Below, piece by piece: positions 34,621-43,679 of a stretch of DNA of 63,445 bases. Position numbers and translations under genes: made by a program. This DNA comes from Pedobacter sp. (GTDB taxonomy: Bacteria > Bacteroidota > Bacteroidia > Sphingobacteriales > Sphingobacteriaceae). The stretch is taken from the NCBI GenBank assembly GCA_014377665.1, contig JACMPF010000208.1, positions 1 through 63,445 on the forward strand, written 5' to 3'. The notes beneath the pieces were generated by a model, which saw nothing but the letters and a program-made list of their open reading frames with translations, was not told the origin of the DNA and made no database searches. Position 1 is the first letter of the stretch, and every line of letters begins with the position of its first letter.

Positions 34621-34675
34621 ACCTAAATATAAGTTTTACTGGCATAGGTTATGTAATATAATCTTGTTTTTTGCC

Positions 34676-34683
34676 TAAATTTG
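34676..34683 (+). promoter_or_regulatory. Promoter -7 element very close to the uvrB start
   Basis: TAAATTTG matches TAnnTTTG. It ends only 6 bases before the ATG at 34690, so a transcript from it would be leaderless or nearly so. No good -33 TTG at standard spacing was seen, so the call is tentative. Confidence 0.4.
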
Positions 34684-34689
34684 ATACCT

Positions 34690-36726
34690 ATGAAATTCAA
34701 AATTGTTTCAGACTATAAACCTACAGGAGATCAGCCTAACGCTATAAAACAGTTGGTGGAAGGTGTAAATGGAGAAGAACATTACCAGACACTGTTAGGC
34801 GTAACTGGTTCAGGGAAAACGTTTACGATAGCGAATGTAATCGAGCAAACGCAAAAGCCAACGTTAATTCTTAGTCATAATAAAACACTTGCTGCTCAAC
34901 TCTATGGAGAGTTCAAGCAGTTCTTTCCTGAAAATGCAGTGAACTATTTTGTTTCTTACTATGATTACTATCAGCCTGAAGCTTTCATGCCCAGTACAAA
35001 TACTTATATAGAGAAAGATTTAAGTATCAATGAGGAGATTGAAAAACTTAGGTTACGCACAACTTCGTCATTGATGTCTGGTCGGAGGGATGTAATTGTT
35101 GTTTCCTCCATTTCTTGCATCTACGGTATGGGAAACCCGGAAGACTTCTCCCGTTCGGTCTTTCGTTTCGCAGTTGGAACCCGAATTTCAAGAAACTCAT
35201 TTTTGCATAGCCTTGTCGAAATACTTTATGCCCGCACAACCAATGATTTCAAACGGGGTACATTCCGTGTGAAGGGTGATACCGTAGATATCTTCCCTGC
35301 ATACTTGGATAGCGCTTACCGCGTGTCTTTTTTTGGGGACGACGTGGAAGAGTTGAGCGAGATAGATCCTATTACTGGTAAGACACTGGAAAAACTGGAA
35401 GACATGGCTATTTATCCGGCCAATCTCTTCGTTACACCGAAAGATCGGTTTAATTCTTCCATCTGGGGCATCCAGGAAGAACTGGAAATCAGAAAGAATC
35501 AACTGATCGACGACCGACAATTACTGGAGGCAAAACGCCTGGAAGAACGTGTCAACTTCGATATCGAAATGATGAAAGAGCTTGGATACTGCTCCGGGAT
35601 TGAAAACTATTCTAGATTTTTCGATGGCAGACAACCTGGAATGAGGCCTTTCTGTTTGTTAGACTATTTCCCTGACGATTACCTGATGGTGATCGATGAA
35701 AGCCATGTGACTGTTCCGCAAATACGTGCCATGTATGGGGGAGACAGATCCCGTAAGATGTCTTTAGTAGAATATGGTTTTAGATTACCCTCAGCGCTGG
35801 ATAACCGACCGTTAAATTTCGAGGAGTTTGAGCGCCTCGCTCCGCAAACTATTTATTTAAGCGCTACTCCCGCCGACTATGAGTTACAAAAATCAGAAGG
35901 GATTGTTATTGAACAAGTAATCAGACCTACAGGGTTACTGGATCCTATAATTGAGGTAAAACCTGCGATCAATCAGGTCGATGACTTACTAGATGAGATA
36001 GACAAGACCATAAAGTTAGGAGACAGGGTGTTGGTCACTACGCTAACTAAGCGAATGGCAGAAGAGCTTACTAAATACATGGACAGGCTTAACATCAAGT
36101 GCCGGTATATTCACTCAGAAGTTAAAACGCTGGAGCGGGTAGAAATTTTACGGGGCTTGCGATTGGGTGAGTTTGACGTATTGATAGGTATTAACCTCCT
36201 ACGTGAGGGTTTGGATTTACCTGAAGTATCCCTAGTTGCAATTCTGGATGCAGACAAGGAAGGTTTTCTTCGTTCAGAGCGATCCTTGATTCAAACCATT
36301 GGTCGTGCTGCCCGGAATGATAGGGGAAGGGTAATTATGTACGCCGACAGTATTACTGATTCTATGGCGAAAACTATGGATGAGACCAATCGAAGGAGAG
36401 AAAGGCAGATTAGCTATAATCTAGAGCACAGTATTACACCTAAAACTGTAGGTAAAAGCAGAGAGGCTATCATCGAGCAGACGTCTGTGCTGGACTTTTC
36501 TTCAGGAGAGAATAAACGTGCTAGGCCATATATAGAAGTCGATGAGGTAAGCATGGCAGCCGATCCGATTGTGCAGTACATGACCAAGCCTGAGATGCAG
36601 AAGTCTATTGACAAGACAAGAAAAGACATGGCCAAGGCAGCAAAGGACATGGACTTCCTGTTGGCAGCAAGGCTAAGAGATGAAATGTTTGCGATGGAGA
36701 AGGTCTTTGAAGAGCGCTTTAAATAA
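34690..36726 (+). CDS. uvrB: Excinuclease ABC subunit B
   Basis: DNA-damage-loading helicase-like subunit of UvrABC nucleotide excision repair; 678 residues from the ATG at 34690 (a TTG at 34681 is in frame but unlikely). Walker A is GVTGSGKT (37-44). The beta-hairpin region YYDYYQPEA, the DEXH-type VIDESHVTVPQ and helicase motifs V and VI (INLLREGLDLPEVSLVAILDADKEGF, QTIGRAARN) are complete. The C-terminal UVR motif DFLLAARLRDEMFAME binds UvrC. It is divergent from upp and convergent with a DUF4834 gene. Confidence 0.98.
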   Translation: MKFKIVSDYKPTGDQPNAIKQLVEGVNGEEHYQTLLGVTGSGKTFTIANVIEQTQKPTLILSHNKTLAAQLYGEFKQFFPENAVNYFVSYYDYYQPEAFMPSTNTYIEKDLSINEEIEKLRLRTTSSLMSGRRDVIVVSSISCIYGMGNPEDFSRSVFRFAVGTRISRNSFLHSLVEILYARTTNDFKRGTFRVKGDTVDIFPAYLDSAYRVSFFGDDVEELSEIDPITGKTLEKLEDMAIYPANLFVTPKDRFNSSIWGIQEELEIRKNQLIDDRQLLEAKRLEERVNFDIEMMKELGYCSGIENYSRFFDGRQPGMRPFCLLDYFPDDYLMVIDESHVTVPQIRAMYGGDRSRKMSLVEYGFRLPSALDNRPLNFEEFERLAPQTIYLSATPADYELQKSEGIVIEQVIRPTGLLDPIIEVKPAINQVDDLLDEIDKTIKLGDRVLVTTLTKRMAEELTKYMDRLNIKCRYIHSEVKTLERVEILRGLRLGEFDVLIGINLLREGLDLPEVSLVAILDADKEGFLRSERSLIQTIGRAARNDRGRVIMYADSITDSMAKTMDETNRRRERQISYNLEHSITPKTVGKSREAIIEQTSVLDFSSGENKRARPYIEVDEVSMAADPIVQYMTKPEMQKSIDKTRKDMAKAAKDMDFLLAARLRDEMFAMEKVFEERFK

Positions 36727-36729
36727 GAT

Positions 36730-36993
36730 TTATTTGATTTCCTCGTAGTCTACAAAATCACCTAGCTTATCAGCATTGCCTTGTTTAGGCTGGGGAGGCA
36801 TATATTCAATAGATATATCGCCTTCTTGGCGTTCATTAGCTTGGCGATTTTGTTGCTGTTGATGTTGTTGTGAAGCTTGTTGTTGTGCTTTGCTAAATAG
36901 GTTTTTCAAAACAACAGGGAAGATCAGACGCAGAATGAGTCTAATGATATAGATAACTAGGAAGGTAACTAATATAAATTTTAATAGTGCCAT
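36730..36993 (-). CDS. DUF4834 family small membrane protein
   Basis: 87-residue Bacteroidota protein: an N-terminal membrane helix (residues 2-28, FILVTFLVIYIIRLILRLIF), a Gln-rich stretch (37-52), and a conserved acidic end (DKLGDFVDYEEIK). This matches my recollection of DUF4834. Function unknown. It ends 3 bases from the convergent uvrB stop with no terminator hairpin visible between them. Confidence 0.8.
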   Translation of the reverse strand: MALLKFILVTFLVIYIIRLILRLIFPVVLKNLFSKAQQQASQQHQQQQNRQANERQEGDISIEYMPPQPKQGNADKLGDFVDYEEIK

Positions 36994-37060
36994 AATGATG
37001 ACTTTACATTTAATACAAATATAGACGGCCTCAGATTTTTATTATTACAGATTTCAGGCT

Positions 37061-37261
37061 TTATTGCAGTTCAATTACATTGGAAACCCGACCAACTTGG
37101 CCATCTTCCAATCTAACTTTTATCCCTCGTGAATGAAAGGGTGCTGATGTTAGTAAGGTTTCAACCGTACCATGAGTGAGCTTTCCAGTTCTTTGGTCTT
37201 TCTTCAAAATGACCTCAACTTCAAGTCCTGGATAAATGTCTTTTCTGCTTTTTCCGTCCAT
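37061..37261 (-). CDS. YwbE family protein
   Basis: 66-residue protein matching the YwbE family (DUF2196), widespread and uncharacterised. The core GLEVEVILKKDQRTGKLTHG, then SAPFHSRGIKVRLEDGQVGRV, looks like a small SH3- or KOW-like beta-barrel, suggesting a nucleic-acid or ribosome-related role (inference). It stands alone between DUF4834 and the divergent YfhO-like gene. Confidence 0.9.
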   Translation of the reverse strand: MDGKSRKDIYPGLEVEVILKKDQRTGKLTHGTVETLLTSAPFHSRGIKVRLEDGQVGRVSNVIELQ

Positions 37262-37340
37262 ACTGAACCCAAAATTACGGCTTTTTTATTAAATCATTTT
37301 TATCTAAGTTTGGGGCTATTTTACTTTTAAACAAACCTTA

Positions 37341-39821
37341 ATGAACAACTGGTTAAAAGCGAATGGCACTCACCTGGCCATCATTGGATTTTTCATCGTT
37401 ATCTGTTTCGTATATTTTAGTCCCGTTCTGCAAGGAAAAGCTCCAGCTCAAAGCGACGTGCTACAAGCAAAAGCAACAGCTAAAGAGATCATAGAGTATA
37501 AAGAGAAGGATGGTAAAGGGCCACTTTGGACCAACCAGATGTTTGGGGGGATGCCAGCTTATCAGATATGGGTGCAACATCCTTACAATGGCGCCACCTA
37601 CGTTATAAACCTGATTACAGCTGTTTTTCCTGATCCGGTGGGCGTAGTTTTCCTTTATCTTTTAGGAGCTTACTTACTATTCTGTGTACTCAAAATAAAT
37701 CCCTGGCTTGCTGCTGCGGGTGCTGTAGCTTTTGCATTTACTTCATATAATTTTATAATTATTGCTGCGGGACATAGCAACAAAGCATTTGCCATTGCTT
37801 TTTGTGCCCCTATTATCGCTGGGGTTATTCTGACCTTAAGAGGTAAACTTTGGATGGGTGCGAGTTTGACCGCACTATTTTTGGCGCTTGAAATAAGAGC
37901 CAATCACATACAGATGACCTATTACCTGATGATTGCCTTATTAATCTTCATAGGAATTGAAGTTTATCATGCTGTAAAGGAAAAGAGAACACAGCAATTC
38001 GGTAAAGCAATTGCCTTTCTCTTTGTTGCAATGCTATTGTCCTTCATGGTAAATGCAGGAAAGCTTTGGACTACTTATGAGTATGGAAAGGAATCCAATA
38101 GGGGAGCGTCCAATCTTACAACAGATGCTGCCGAAGCTCAAAATGGGCTATCCAAAGAGTATGCATATGGCTGGAGCCAGGGCGTTGGCGAGAGTTTTAC
38201 ATTCTTGATTCCCAATCTCTATGGTGGTGCAACGAGCATTGAAGCACTTGTTAACCCTGAGAGTCATACTTATAAAACTTTGCAAGGTATTACAGGTGGA
38301 GATCCGACTGGAGCCATTTCACAATTGGCTCAACAAATAGGGCTGCAGCAATATTGGGGTGAAAAACCCGGAACATCGGGGCCATATTATTTTGGTGCGA
38401 TTGTATGCTTCTTATTTGTATTTGGCTTGCTTGTCGTTAGAAGTCGATTGAAATGGTGGATCTTTGGAACAACCATTCTATTCTTGCTTCTTTCTTTCGG
38501 AAAAAACTTCCCAATTGTATCTGATTTCTTTTTTGCCTACTTCCCAATGTACAACAAGTTTAGAGCCGTAGAGTCAATCCTTGCTATCGTTGGTTTGATG
38601 GTTCCACTTCTTGCATTTCTTGCAGTCAAAGAGACTCAGGATGGAGGTTTTGAACAAAAAGTTTTAGTAAAGAAGCTAACGATCGCTGCAGGAATAACTG
38701 GTGGCTTTGCTTTACTTGTCGCCCTTATGCCGACTGCACTTTTCAGCTTTCAAACTGTGAATCATCAGCAAATGCTTCAAGCATTGACGCAGATGCTGCA
38801 AAATAATGTCGGTGCAGCACAGAGCATTCTGGCTGCCTTGGTTTCGGATCGTGCAGATCTAGCCCGTGCCGATGCGTTGCGTACTTTGTTGTTTATCGCC
38901 ATTGGGTATGGATTAGTTTGGGCAATGATCACCAAAAAAATGAACATGCAGTTCGCGGTAATCTTTTTAGGTCTTGCAGTACTTGTTGACATGTGGCAGG
39001 TAGATAGAAGGTACCTTAACAACAGCAACTTCTCCAGTAAAACAGATCTTACTAACCACTTTCAGCAGCGTGACGTTGATAATCTGATTCTGTCAGACAA
39101 AGATCCTAACTTCAGAGTTATGGACTTAAGCATTAACACTTTTCAAGATGCAAGCACCTCTCAATTTCACAAAACCATTGGAGGTTATCATGCTGCGAAA
39201 TTGAAGCGCTACCAGGAGCTTATAGACAATCAGCTAACAAAAAGTGTTAATCAGGATGTTTTAGATATGTTAAATACTAAGTACATCATTTCGCAAAACC
39301 CACAAACCGGATCTTATAGCATGAACCGCAATAGTACAGCGGCAGGGAATGCATGGATCGTTCAAAGCGTTCAATTTGTTAAAAATGCGGATGAAGAAAT
39401 GAAAGCGATCAGCAGTTTTGATCCAAAGAATGAAGCTATAATTGATGAAAGGTTTAAGTCTATGATCAATAGTAAAAATGTCGGCGCAGATCCAACCGCT
39501 TCTATCAAATTAGATAGTTACCATCCAGATCACCTGGAGTATTCGTACAGTGCACCTCGCGATGTGATAGCGGTCTTCTCTGAAATATATTATGATAAAG
39601 GTTGGAACATGTATGTAGATGGAGTTAAAAAGCCTTATTTCAGAGCCGATTATGTACTCCGCGCTGCACAGTTAGAGGCTGGAAATCATAAAGTAGAATT
39701 CAAGTTTGAACCGACTTCCTATTACCTGGGAGAGAAGATTTCACTTATTGGTTCAATTCTTTTATTAGCGGCACTAGGCTTCGCGATTTATTCAAACAGA
39801 AAAACAAAAATGGCTGTATAA
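37341..39821 (+). CDS. YfhO family multi-pass membrane protein
   Basis: 826-residue membrane protein with about 12 or more hydrophobic segments and a C-terminal soluble domain (about 600-790). It resembles the YfhO family (GT-C-like glycosyltransferase superfamily), for which B. subtilis YfhO is implicated in sugar modification of lipoteichoic acid. Conserved features include QSDVLQAKATAKEI near the N-terminus and MYVDGVKKPYFRADYVLRA near the C-terminus. In Bacteroidota the acceptor is unknown. It is followed by a metallophosphoesterase and a MurG-like glycosyltransferase, so a role in envelope glycolipids is plausible. Confidence 0.88.
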   Translation: MNNWLKANGTHLAIIGFFIVICFVYFSPVLQGKAPAQSDVLQAKATAKEIIEYKEKDGKGPLWTNQMFGGMPAYQIWVQHPYNGATYVINLITAVFPDPVGVVFLYLLGAYLLFCVLKINPWLAAAGAVAFAFTSYNFIIIAAGHSNKAFAIAFCAPIIAGVILTLRGKLWMGASLTALFLALEIRANHIQMTYYLMIALLIFIGIEVYHAVKEKRTQQFGKAIAFLFVAMLLSFMVNAGKLWTTYEYGKESNRGASNLTTDAAEAQNGLSKEYAYGWSQGVGESFTFLIPNLYGGATSIEALVNPESHTYKTLQGITGGDPTGAISQLAQQIGLQQYWGEKPGTSGPYYFGAIVCFLFVFGLLVVRSRLKWWIFGTTILFLLLSFGKNFPIVSDFFFAYFPMYNKFRAVESILAIVGLMVPLLAFLAVKETQDGGFEQKVLVKKLTIAAGITGGFALLVALMPTALFSFQTVNHQQMLQALTQMLQNNVGAAQSILAALVSDRADLARADALRTLLFIAIGYGLVWAMITKKMNMQFAVIFLGLAVLVDMWQVDRRYLNNSNFSSKTDLTNHFQQRDVDNLILSDKDPNFRVMDLSINTFQDASTSQFHKTIGGYHAAKLKRYQELIDNQLTKSVNQDVLDMLNTKYIISQNPQTGSYSMNRNSTAAGNAWIVQSVQFVKNADEEMKAISSFDPKNEAIIDERFKSMINSKNVGADPTASIKLDSYHPDHLEYSYSAPRDVIAVFSEIYYDKGWNMYVDGVKKPYFRADYVLRAAQLEAGNHKVEFKFEPTSYYLGEKISLIGSILLLAALGFAIYSNRKTKMAV

Positions 39822-39887
39822 ATTGATAACACGCCTTTAACTTCTTTTTAATCTTTGTTTTGCAGTTTTGTAAATAAACTGTATCAT

Positions 39888-39980
39888 ATGGTTGAGCTGT
39901 TTTTCGTAATCTGTTTATTAGGACTTCTTGTTTTATTCTTCGGGCCCTTTGACTTGAAAGTTGAGGAAGACGATGTCTAA
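39888..39980 (+). CDS. Possible 30-residue membrane microprotein upstream of the metallophosphoesterase
   Basis: A short frame starting ATG at 39888 encodes a hydrophobic helix (residues 3-20, FFVICLLGLLVLFFG region) and an acidic tail KVEEDDV. Its stop TAA (39978-39980) overlaps the downstream ATG (39973) by 8 bases. That arrangement is typical of translational coupling, so it may be a leader or a true small membrane protein. No homologue is recognised; the evidence is only the helix-plus-charged-tail architecture and the overlap. Confidence 0.4.
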   Translation: MVELFFVICLLGLLVLFFGPFDLKVEEDDV

Positions 39981-40824
39981 ACGCGAAGTTGAAATAGTAG
40001 TCATATCAGACGTTCATCTGGGAACCTACGGATGCCACGCCAGAGAGCTGCTCAAGTATCTTAAAAGCGTTAAGCCCAAAATGATTGTCCTCAACGGGGA
40101 TATTATTGATATTTGGCAGTTTAGTAAGAGGTATTGGCCAGAGACCCATATGAAAGTACTAAGGAAGCTTATGAAGTTTGTAGTGGAGGGTGTTCCCGTT
40201 CACTACCTGACAGGTAATCATGATGAGCTTTTAAGGAAGTTTGCTGACATTCATATGGGCGCTTTTCACCTTCAAAACAAACTTATTCTTGAACTTGATG
40301 GAAAAAAGGCATGGTTCTTTCATGGAGATATTTTCGATGTCACCATGCAGCATTCCAAATGGCTAGCCAAACTGGGTGCCGTGGGTTACGATACTTTAAT
40401 TTTGATAAATAGTGTAGTTAACTGGTGCCTATCGTTACTCGGTCGGGAGAAAATGAGCTTCTCAAAAAAAATAAAGGCTAGGTTTAAGGATGCTGTAAAA
40501 TTCATCAATAAGTTCGAGCACACAGCAGCAGAGCTTGCTGTGCAAAATGGTTATGATTTTGTAATTTGTGGACACATTCATCAGCCCGAAATGCGAAAAG
40601 TAACAACAGAAGAAGGGTCTGTAAGCTATTTAAATAGTGGGGATTGGGTAGAAAACCTCACGGCACTGGAATATCAGAATAAAGCCTGGAAAATCTTTAA
40701 ATATGATGCCCGGGATTTTGAGCAAGATGAGGCTGAAGAAGGACAGTTGTCTGATGGAGAAGATCTTCATAGCAAGCTTGATATCAATACCCTACTTCAG
40801 AAAATCAAATTAGAAATTGTGTAA
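39973..40824 (+). CDS. UDP-2,3-diacylglucosamine diphosphatase-like metallophosphoesterase
   Basis: Calcineurin-like phosphoesterase of 283 residues from ATG 39973 (a TTG at 39961 is in frame). The metal motifs are complete: SDVHLGTYG, NGDIIDIWQF, LTGNHDE, FHGDIFD and ICGHIHQPEM. This pattern is the LpxH-like group, which in Bacteroidota often acts on UDP-2,3-diacylglucosamine to give lipid X in lipid A synthesis, though other substrates are possible. A MurG-like glycosyltransferase gene follows 29 bases later. The acidic C-terminal extension is atypical of E. coli LpxH. Confidence 0.88.
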   Translation: MSKREVEIVVISDVHLGTYGCHARELLKYLKSVKPKMIVLNGDIIDIWQFSKRYWPETHMKVLRKLMKFVVEGVPVHYLTGNHDELLRKFADIHMGAFHLQNKLILELDGKKAWFFHGDIFDVTMQHSKWLAKLGAVGYDTLILINSVVNWCLSLLGREKMSFSKKIKARFKDAVKFINKFEHTAAELAVQNGYDFVICGHIHQPEMRKVTTEEGSVSYLNSGDWVENLTALEYQNKAWKIFKYDARDFEQDEAEEGQLSDGEDLHSKLDINTLLQKIKLEIV

Positions 40825-40853
40825 AGCATAAAATTTACAGATATTCGATCCGC

Positions 40854-41840
40854 ATGAAAATTTTATATGCCATACAAGGTACTGGAAATGGTCACATCAG
40901 TCGCGCCCGGGAAATTGTTCCATTGCTTCAACAGTATGGGGATGTTGATCTTTTGATTAGTGGCACACAGGCAGATGTTAAGCTGAGCCAGGATGTGCGC
41001 TACCAGCTTCACGGATTCAGCTTCGTCTTTGGTAAAAAAGGGGGAGTTAATCATTATGAGACTTGGAAATCAATGAATCTGCCCCGATTTGTAAAGGATA
41101 TGAGGGCCCTGCCTCTTAAGTCCTACAATTTAATTTTAAACGACTTCGAGCCAGTTACAGCCTGGGCCTGTAAAACGCAGAAAATAGAAAGCGTTGGTTT
41201 AAGCCACCAGGCTTCTTTTCAATCGGCCAAGGTTCCAAAGCCAAAGAGTATTGACTGGGCACAATTGGTAATGAAATATTATGCTCCGGCAAGTCATTAT
41301 GTCGGGTTCCATTTCGACAATTATGATGATTTCATTCACACTCCGGTTATTCGCCGTGAAATAAGAGAAATGTTGCTAACTAATCTCGGCCACTATACTG
41401 TTTACTTACCTGCAGTTGATGACAAGCATCTTGTTCCTATCCTAAATGAAATCTCCAACGTTAGTTGGCAAATTTTCTCCAAGCATTGTGAAGCCGATTA
41501 CGAGACTGGTAATGTAAAAGTTTGTCGCATCAATAATGAATTGTTTAACAAAAGCCTTGCCTCGTCTGAAGGGCTTTTTACAGGTGGGGGTTTTGAGGGT
41601 CCTGCTGAGGCGTTGCATATGGGTAAAAAGTTACTGGTTGCACCCATGAGGTTTCAGTATGAGCAACAGTGCAATGCCTACGCTTTGAAACAATTCGGTC
41701 TCCCTGTGATCTGGGGTAGCAACAGAAATTGGGAGCCTATTATCAGAACTTGGGTGAATAATCCACAAGAGCATAAGTTTCATTTTCCTGATGAAACAGC
41801 TGCCGTAATTGATCGTGTAGTAAATAAGTTTGCCAGATAA
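40854..41840 (+). CDS. MurG-like GT-B glycosyltransferase
   Basis: 328-residue glycosyltransferase. The N-terminal glycine loop IQGTGNGHISRAREIVPLL and the C-terminal donor loop LFTGGGFEGPAEALHMGKKLLVAP match the MurG / UDP-glucosyl-diacylglycerol transferase (GT28-like) layout. It follows the LpxH-like phosphoesterase closely and precedes DUF6427, so it probably glycosylates a membrane lipid; donor and acceptor are unknown. No membrane helix is evident, which fits peripheral attachment. Confidence 0.85.
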   Translation: MKILYAIQGTGNGHISRAREIVPLLQQYGDVDLLISGTQADVKLSQDVRYQLHGFSFVFGKKGGVNHYETWKSMNLPRFVKDMRALPLKSYNLILNDFEPVTAWACKTQKIESVGLSHQASFQSAKVPKPKSIDWAQLVMKYYAPASHYVGFHFDNYDDFIHTPVIRREIREMLLTNLGHYTVYLPAVDDKHLVPILNEISNVSWQIFSKHCEADYETGNVKVCRINNELFNKSLASSEGLFTGGGFEGPAEALHMGKKLLVAPMRFQYEQQCNAYALKQFGLPVIWGSNRNWEPIIRTWVNNPQEHKFHFPDETAAVIDRVVNKFAR

Positions 41841-41870
41841 TTTGCTTTACTTTGCCTTTCATAAAATGGC

Positions 41871-42848
41871 ATGATCAATCAATTCAGAAGTTTAAATCCT
41901 GTAAACCTACTTCTCCTATTTGCGTTTACATTTTTTATGCGCATGGCGATTTTTTCAGATCTCCCTGCTGATCTTCAATTTGAGCTACTGGAGTCTTACG
42001 CAAAATTCCTCATTGCAATTCCTTTTAAAAACTTCTCCCCAACAGGCAATGTTCTCCTTGCAGGGCTAATCGTATTCTTCCAGGCGATTCTGTTCAACAG
42101 AGTCATCAATAATCATACTTTATTAAGTAAACCGGGCTATCTTCCAGCATTACTTTACGTGACTGCAGCAAGCCTTTTTATGCCATTCCTTATTTTAAGT
42201 CCAACACTAATCTGTAATTTTCTTTTAATCTGGTTAACGGATAAGTTTCTAAAGATCGGGAAGTCGGCCAACGCAGCAATGATTATGTTTGATGCGGGGA
42301 TGATCATTGCAATTGGCACTTTGATTTACTTCCCCTTTATAGTAATGCTAATCATGCTTTGGCTAACCCTTCTCTTATACAGGTCTTTTAACTGGAGAGA
42401 GTGGATTTCAGGTTTAGTTGGCTTTCTGACTATTTTTTTTTTCGTTGGGGTTTATTATTACTGGAATGACAGCCTATCCCAATTCTATAAAATCTGGCTC
42501 CCATTAGGCAACAAATTTCCCTCTGCATTTAAGATCAATTACAATGACTACCTCGTGCTAGTGCCGGTTATCCTGATGATGGTTTTGGCTTCGCTTCAGC
42601 TGCGGGAAAACTTCTTCAGGAGCTTTATTAGTACAAGAAAAGCTTTCCAGATGCTTTTTTTTATGTTTATTATCAGCGTCTTAAGTTTTTACACAAAGTC
42701 AGATTTTAGGATTTATCATTTCCTGATGTGTGTCCCGCCGGGAGCAGTATTGTTGGCCTATTATTTTTCGAATGCACGTAAGCGATGGTTTTATGAAAGT
42801 CTGTTTCTAATACTTGTATTTGCTATCCAGTATTTTTTGTTTGTTTAA
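41871..42848 (+). CDS. DUF6427 family integral membrane protein
   Basis: 325-residue, very hydrophobic protein with about 9-10 predicted membrane segments and short polar loops (FFYFVGVYYYWND-like region at about 185-200). It fits the Bacteroidota DUF6427 family of unknown function. It starts 30 bases after the glycosyltransferase. Its layout is compatible with a GT-C-type or transporter role, but no catalytic motif stands out. Confidence 0.75.
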   Translation: MINQFRSLNPVNLLLLFAFTFFMRMAIFSDLPADLQFELLESYAKFLIAIPFKNFSPTGNVLLAGLIVFFQAILFNRVINNHTLLSKPGYLPALLYVTAASLFMPFLILSPTLICNFLLIWLTDKFLKIGKSANAAMIMFDAGMIIAIGTLIYFPFIVMLIMLWLTLLLYRSFNWREWISGLVGFLTIFFFVGVYYYWNDSLSQFYKIWLPLGNKFPSAFKINYNDYLVLVPVILMMVLASLQLRENFFRSFISTRKAFQMLFFMFIISVLSFYTKSDFRIYHFLMCVPPGAVLLAYYFSNARKRWFYESLFLILVFAIQYFLFV

Positions 42849-42891
42849 CTCTTTTTAACAATTCACAGCCTCGAAACTAGTTAAAGATTAA

Positions 42892-42899
42892 TAGCTTTG
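42892..42899 (+). promoter_or_regulatory. Promoter -7 element upstream of coaX
   Basis: TAGCTTTG fits TAnnTTTG and lies 24 bases before the coaX ATG at 42924. The upstream -33 match is weak. Confidence 0.45.
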
Positions 42900-42923
42900 T
42901 GATCATGAACTTAGCAGTTTTGA

Positions 42924-43679
42924 ATGCATAACCTGGTAATAGATATTGGTAATACAAATCATAAACTGGCTATTTTTAAAGGCAGAGATTTGGTTCATTA
43001 TCAGTCTACAAAGCAAATTACTGCTGTTGTTATAAAGGATTTGATATCGCAGTATGGAGTTACTGCATCGACCATCTCAAGCGTCGGGAAAGAGCATCAG
43101 GCGGAAGTAGAGTTACTAAAACTGGAGACAAAATTTTACCCCTTTTCTACGATTTTCGAGCTCGGCGTAAAGAATTTTTACGGCACGCCTCAAACACTTG
43201 GTTTGGATCGTTGGGCAAAAGTTGTTGCTGCGAATCACCAATACGCAGGGACGCCTTGTTTTATAATTGACGCAGGGACTTGTATTACTTATGATCTGCT
43301 CAACTGTGATTCCGCGTATTTCGGAGGGAGTATAAGTCCAGGTATTGGGATGAGATTTGCTGCCTTAAATCACTATACCAAACGATTGCCATTACTGGAG
43401 TGGAATACAAATGAAGCAAATATTCCTGTTGGTGTTGATACCGCAACTGGAATAAGAAATGGTGTTTTACAAGGGGTTGTTAGTGAAGTAGAAGGCAATA
43501 TCGCTCTTCAAGACAAAATAAATAAAGGATTAAATGTACTATTAACAGGCGGCGATGCGACATTTTTGTTAGAGCAATTAAAAAACAGCATCTTTGCGCC
43601 TCAAATTATACACGATCCATACTTAGTATTAAAAGGATTAAATGAAGTCATTGCATTTGAATATGTACAAAAAAATTAA
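42924..43679 (+). CDS. coaX: Type III pantothenate kinase
   Basis: First enzyme of coenzyme A synthesis, phosphorylating pantothenate with ATP (type III, needs a monovalent cation). The 251 residues include the phosphate motif IDIGNTNHKLAIF, the substrate motif GTPQTLGLDRWAKVVAA and the second phosphate motif IDAGTCITYDLL, followed by GGSISPGIGMRF. Its 3' end overlaps the outer-membrane protein gene by 17 bases, suggesting coupling. Confidence 0.97.
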   Translation: MHNLVIDIGNTNHKLAIFKGRDLVHYQSTKQITAVVIKDLISQYGVTASTISSVGKEHQAEVELLKLETKFYPFSTIFELGVKNFYGTPQTLGLDRWAKVVAANHQYAGTPCFIIDAGTCITYDLLNCDSAYFGGSISPGIGMRFAALNHYTKRLPLLEWNTNEANIPVGVDTATGIRNGVLQGVVSEVEGNIALQDKINKGLNVLLTGGDATFLLEQLKNSIFAPQIIHDPYLVLKGLNEVIAFEYVQKN

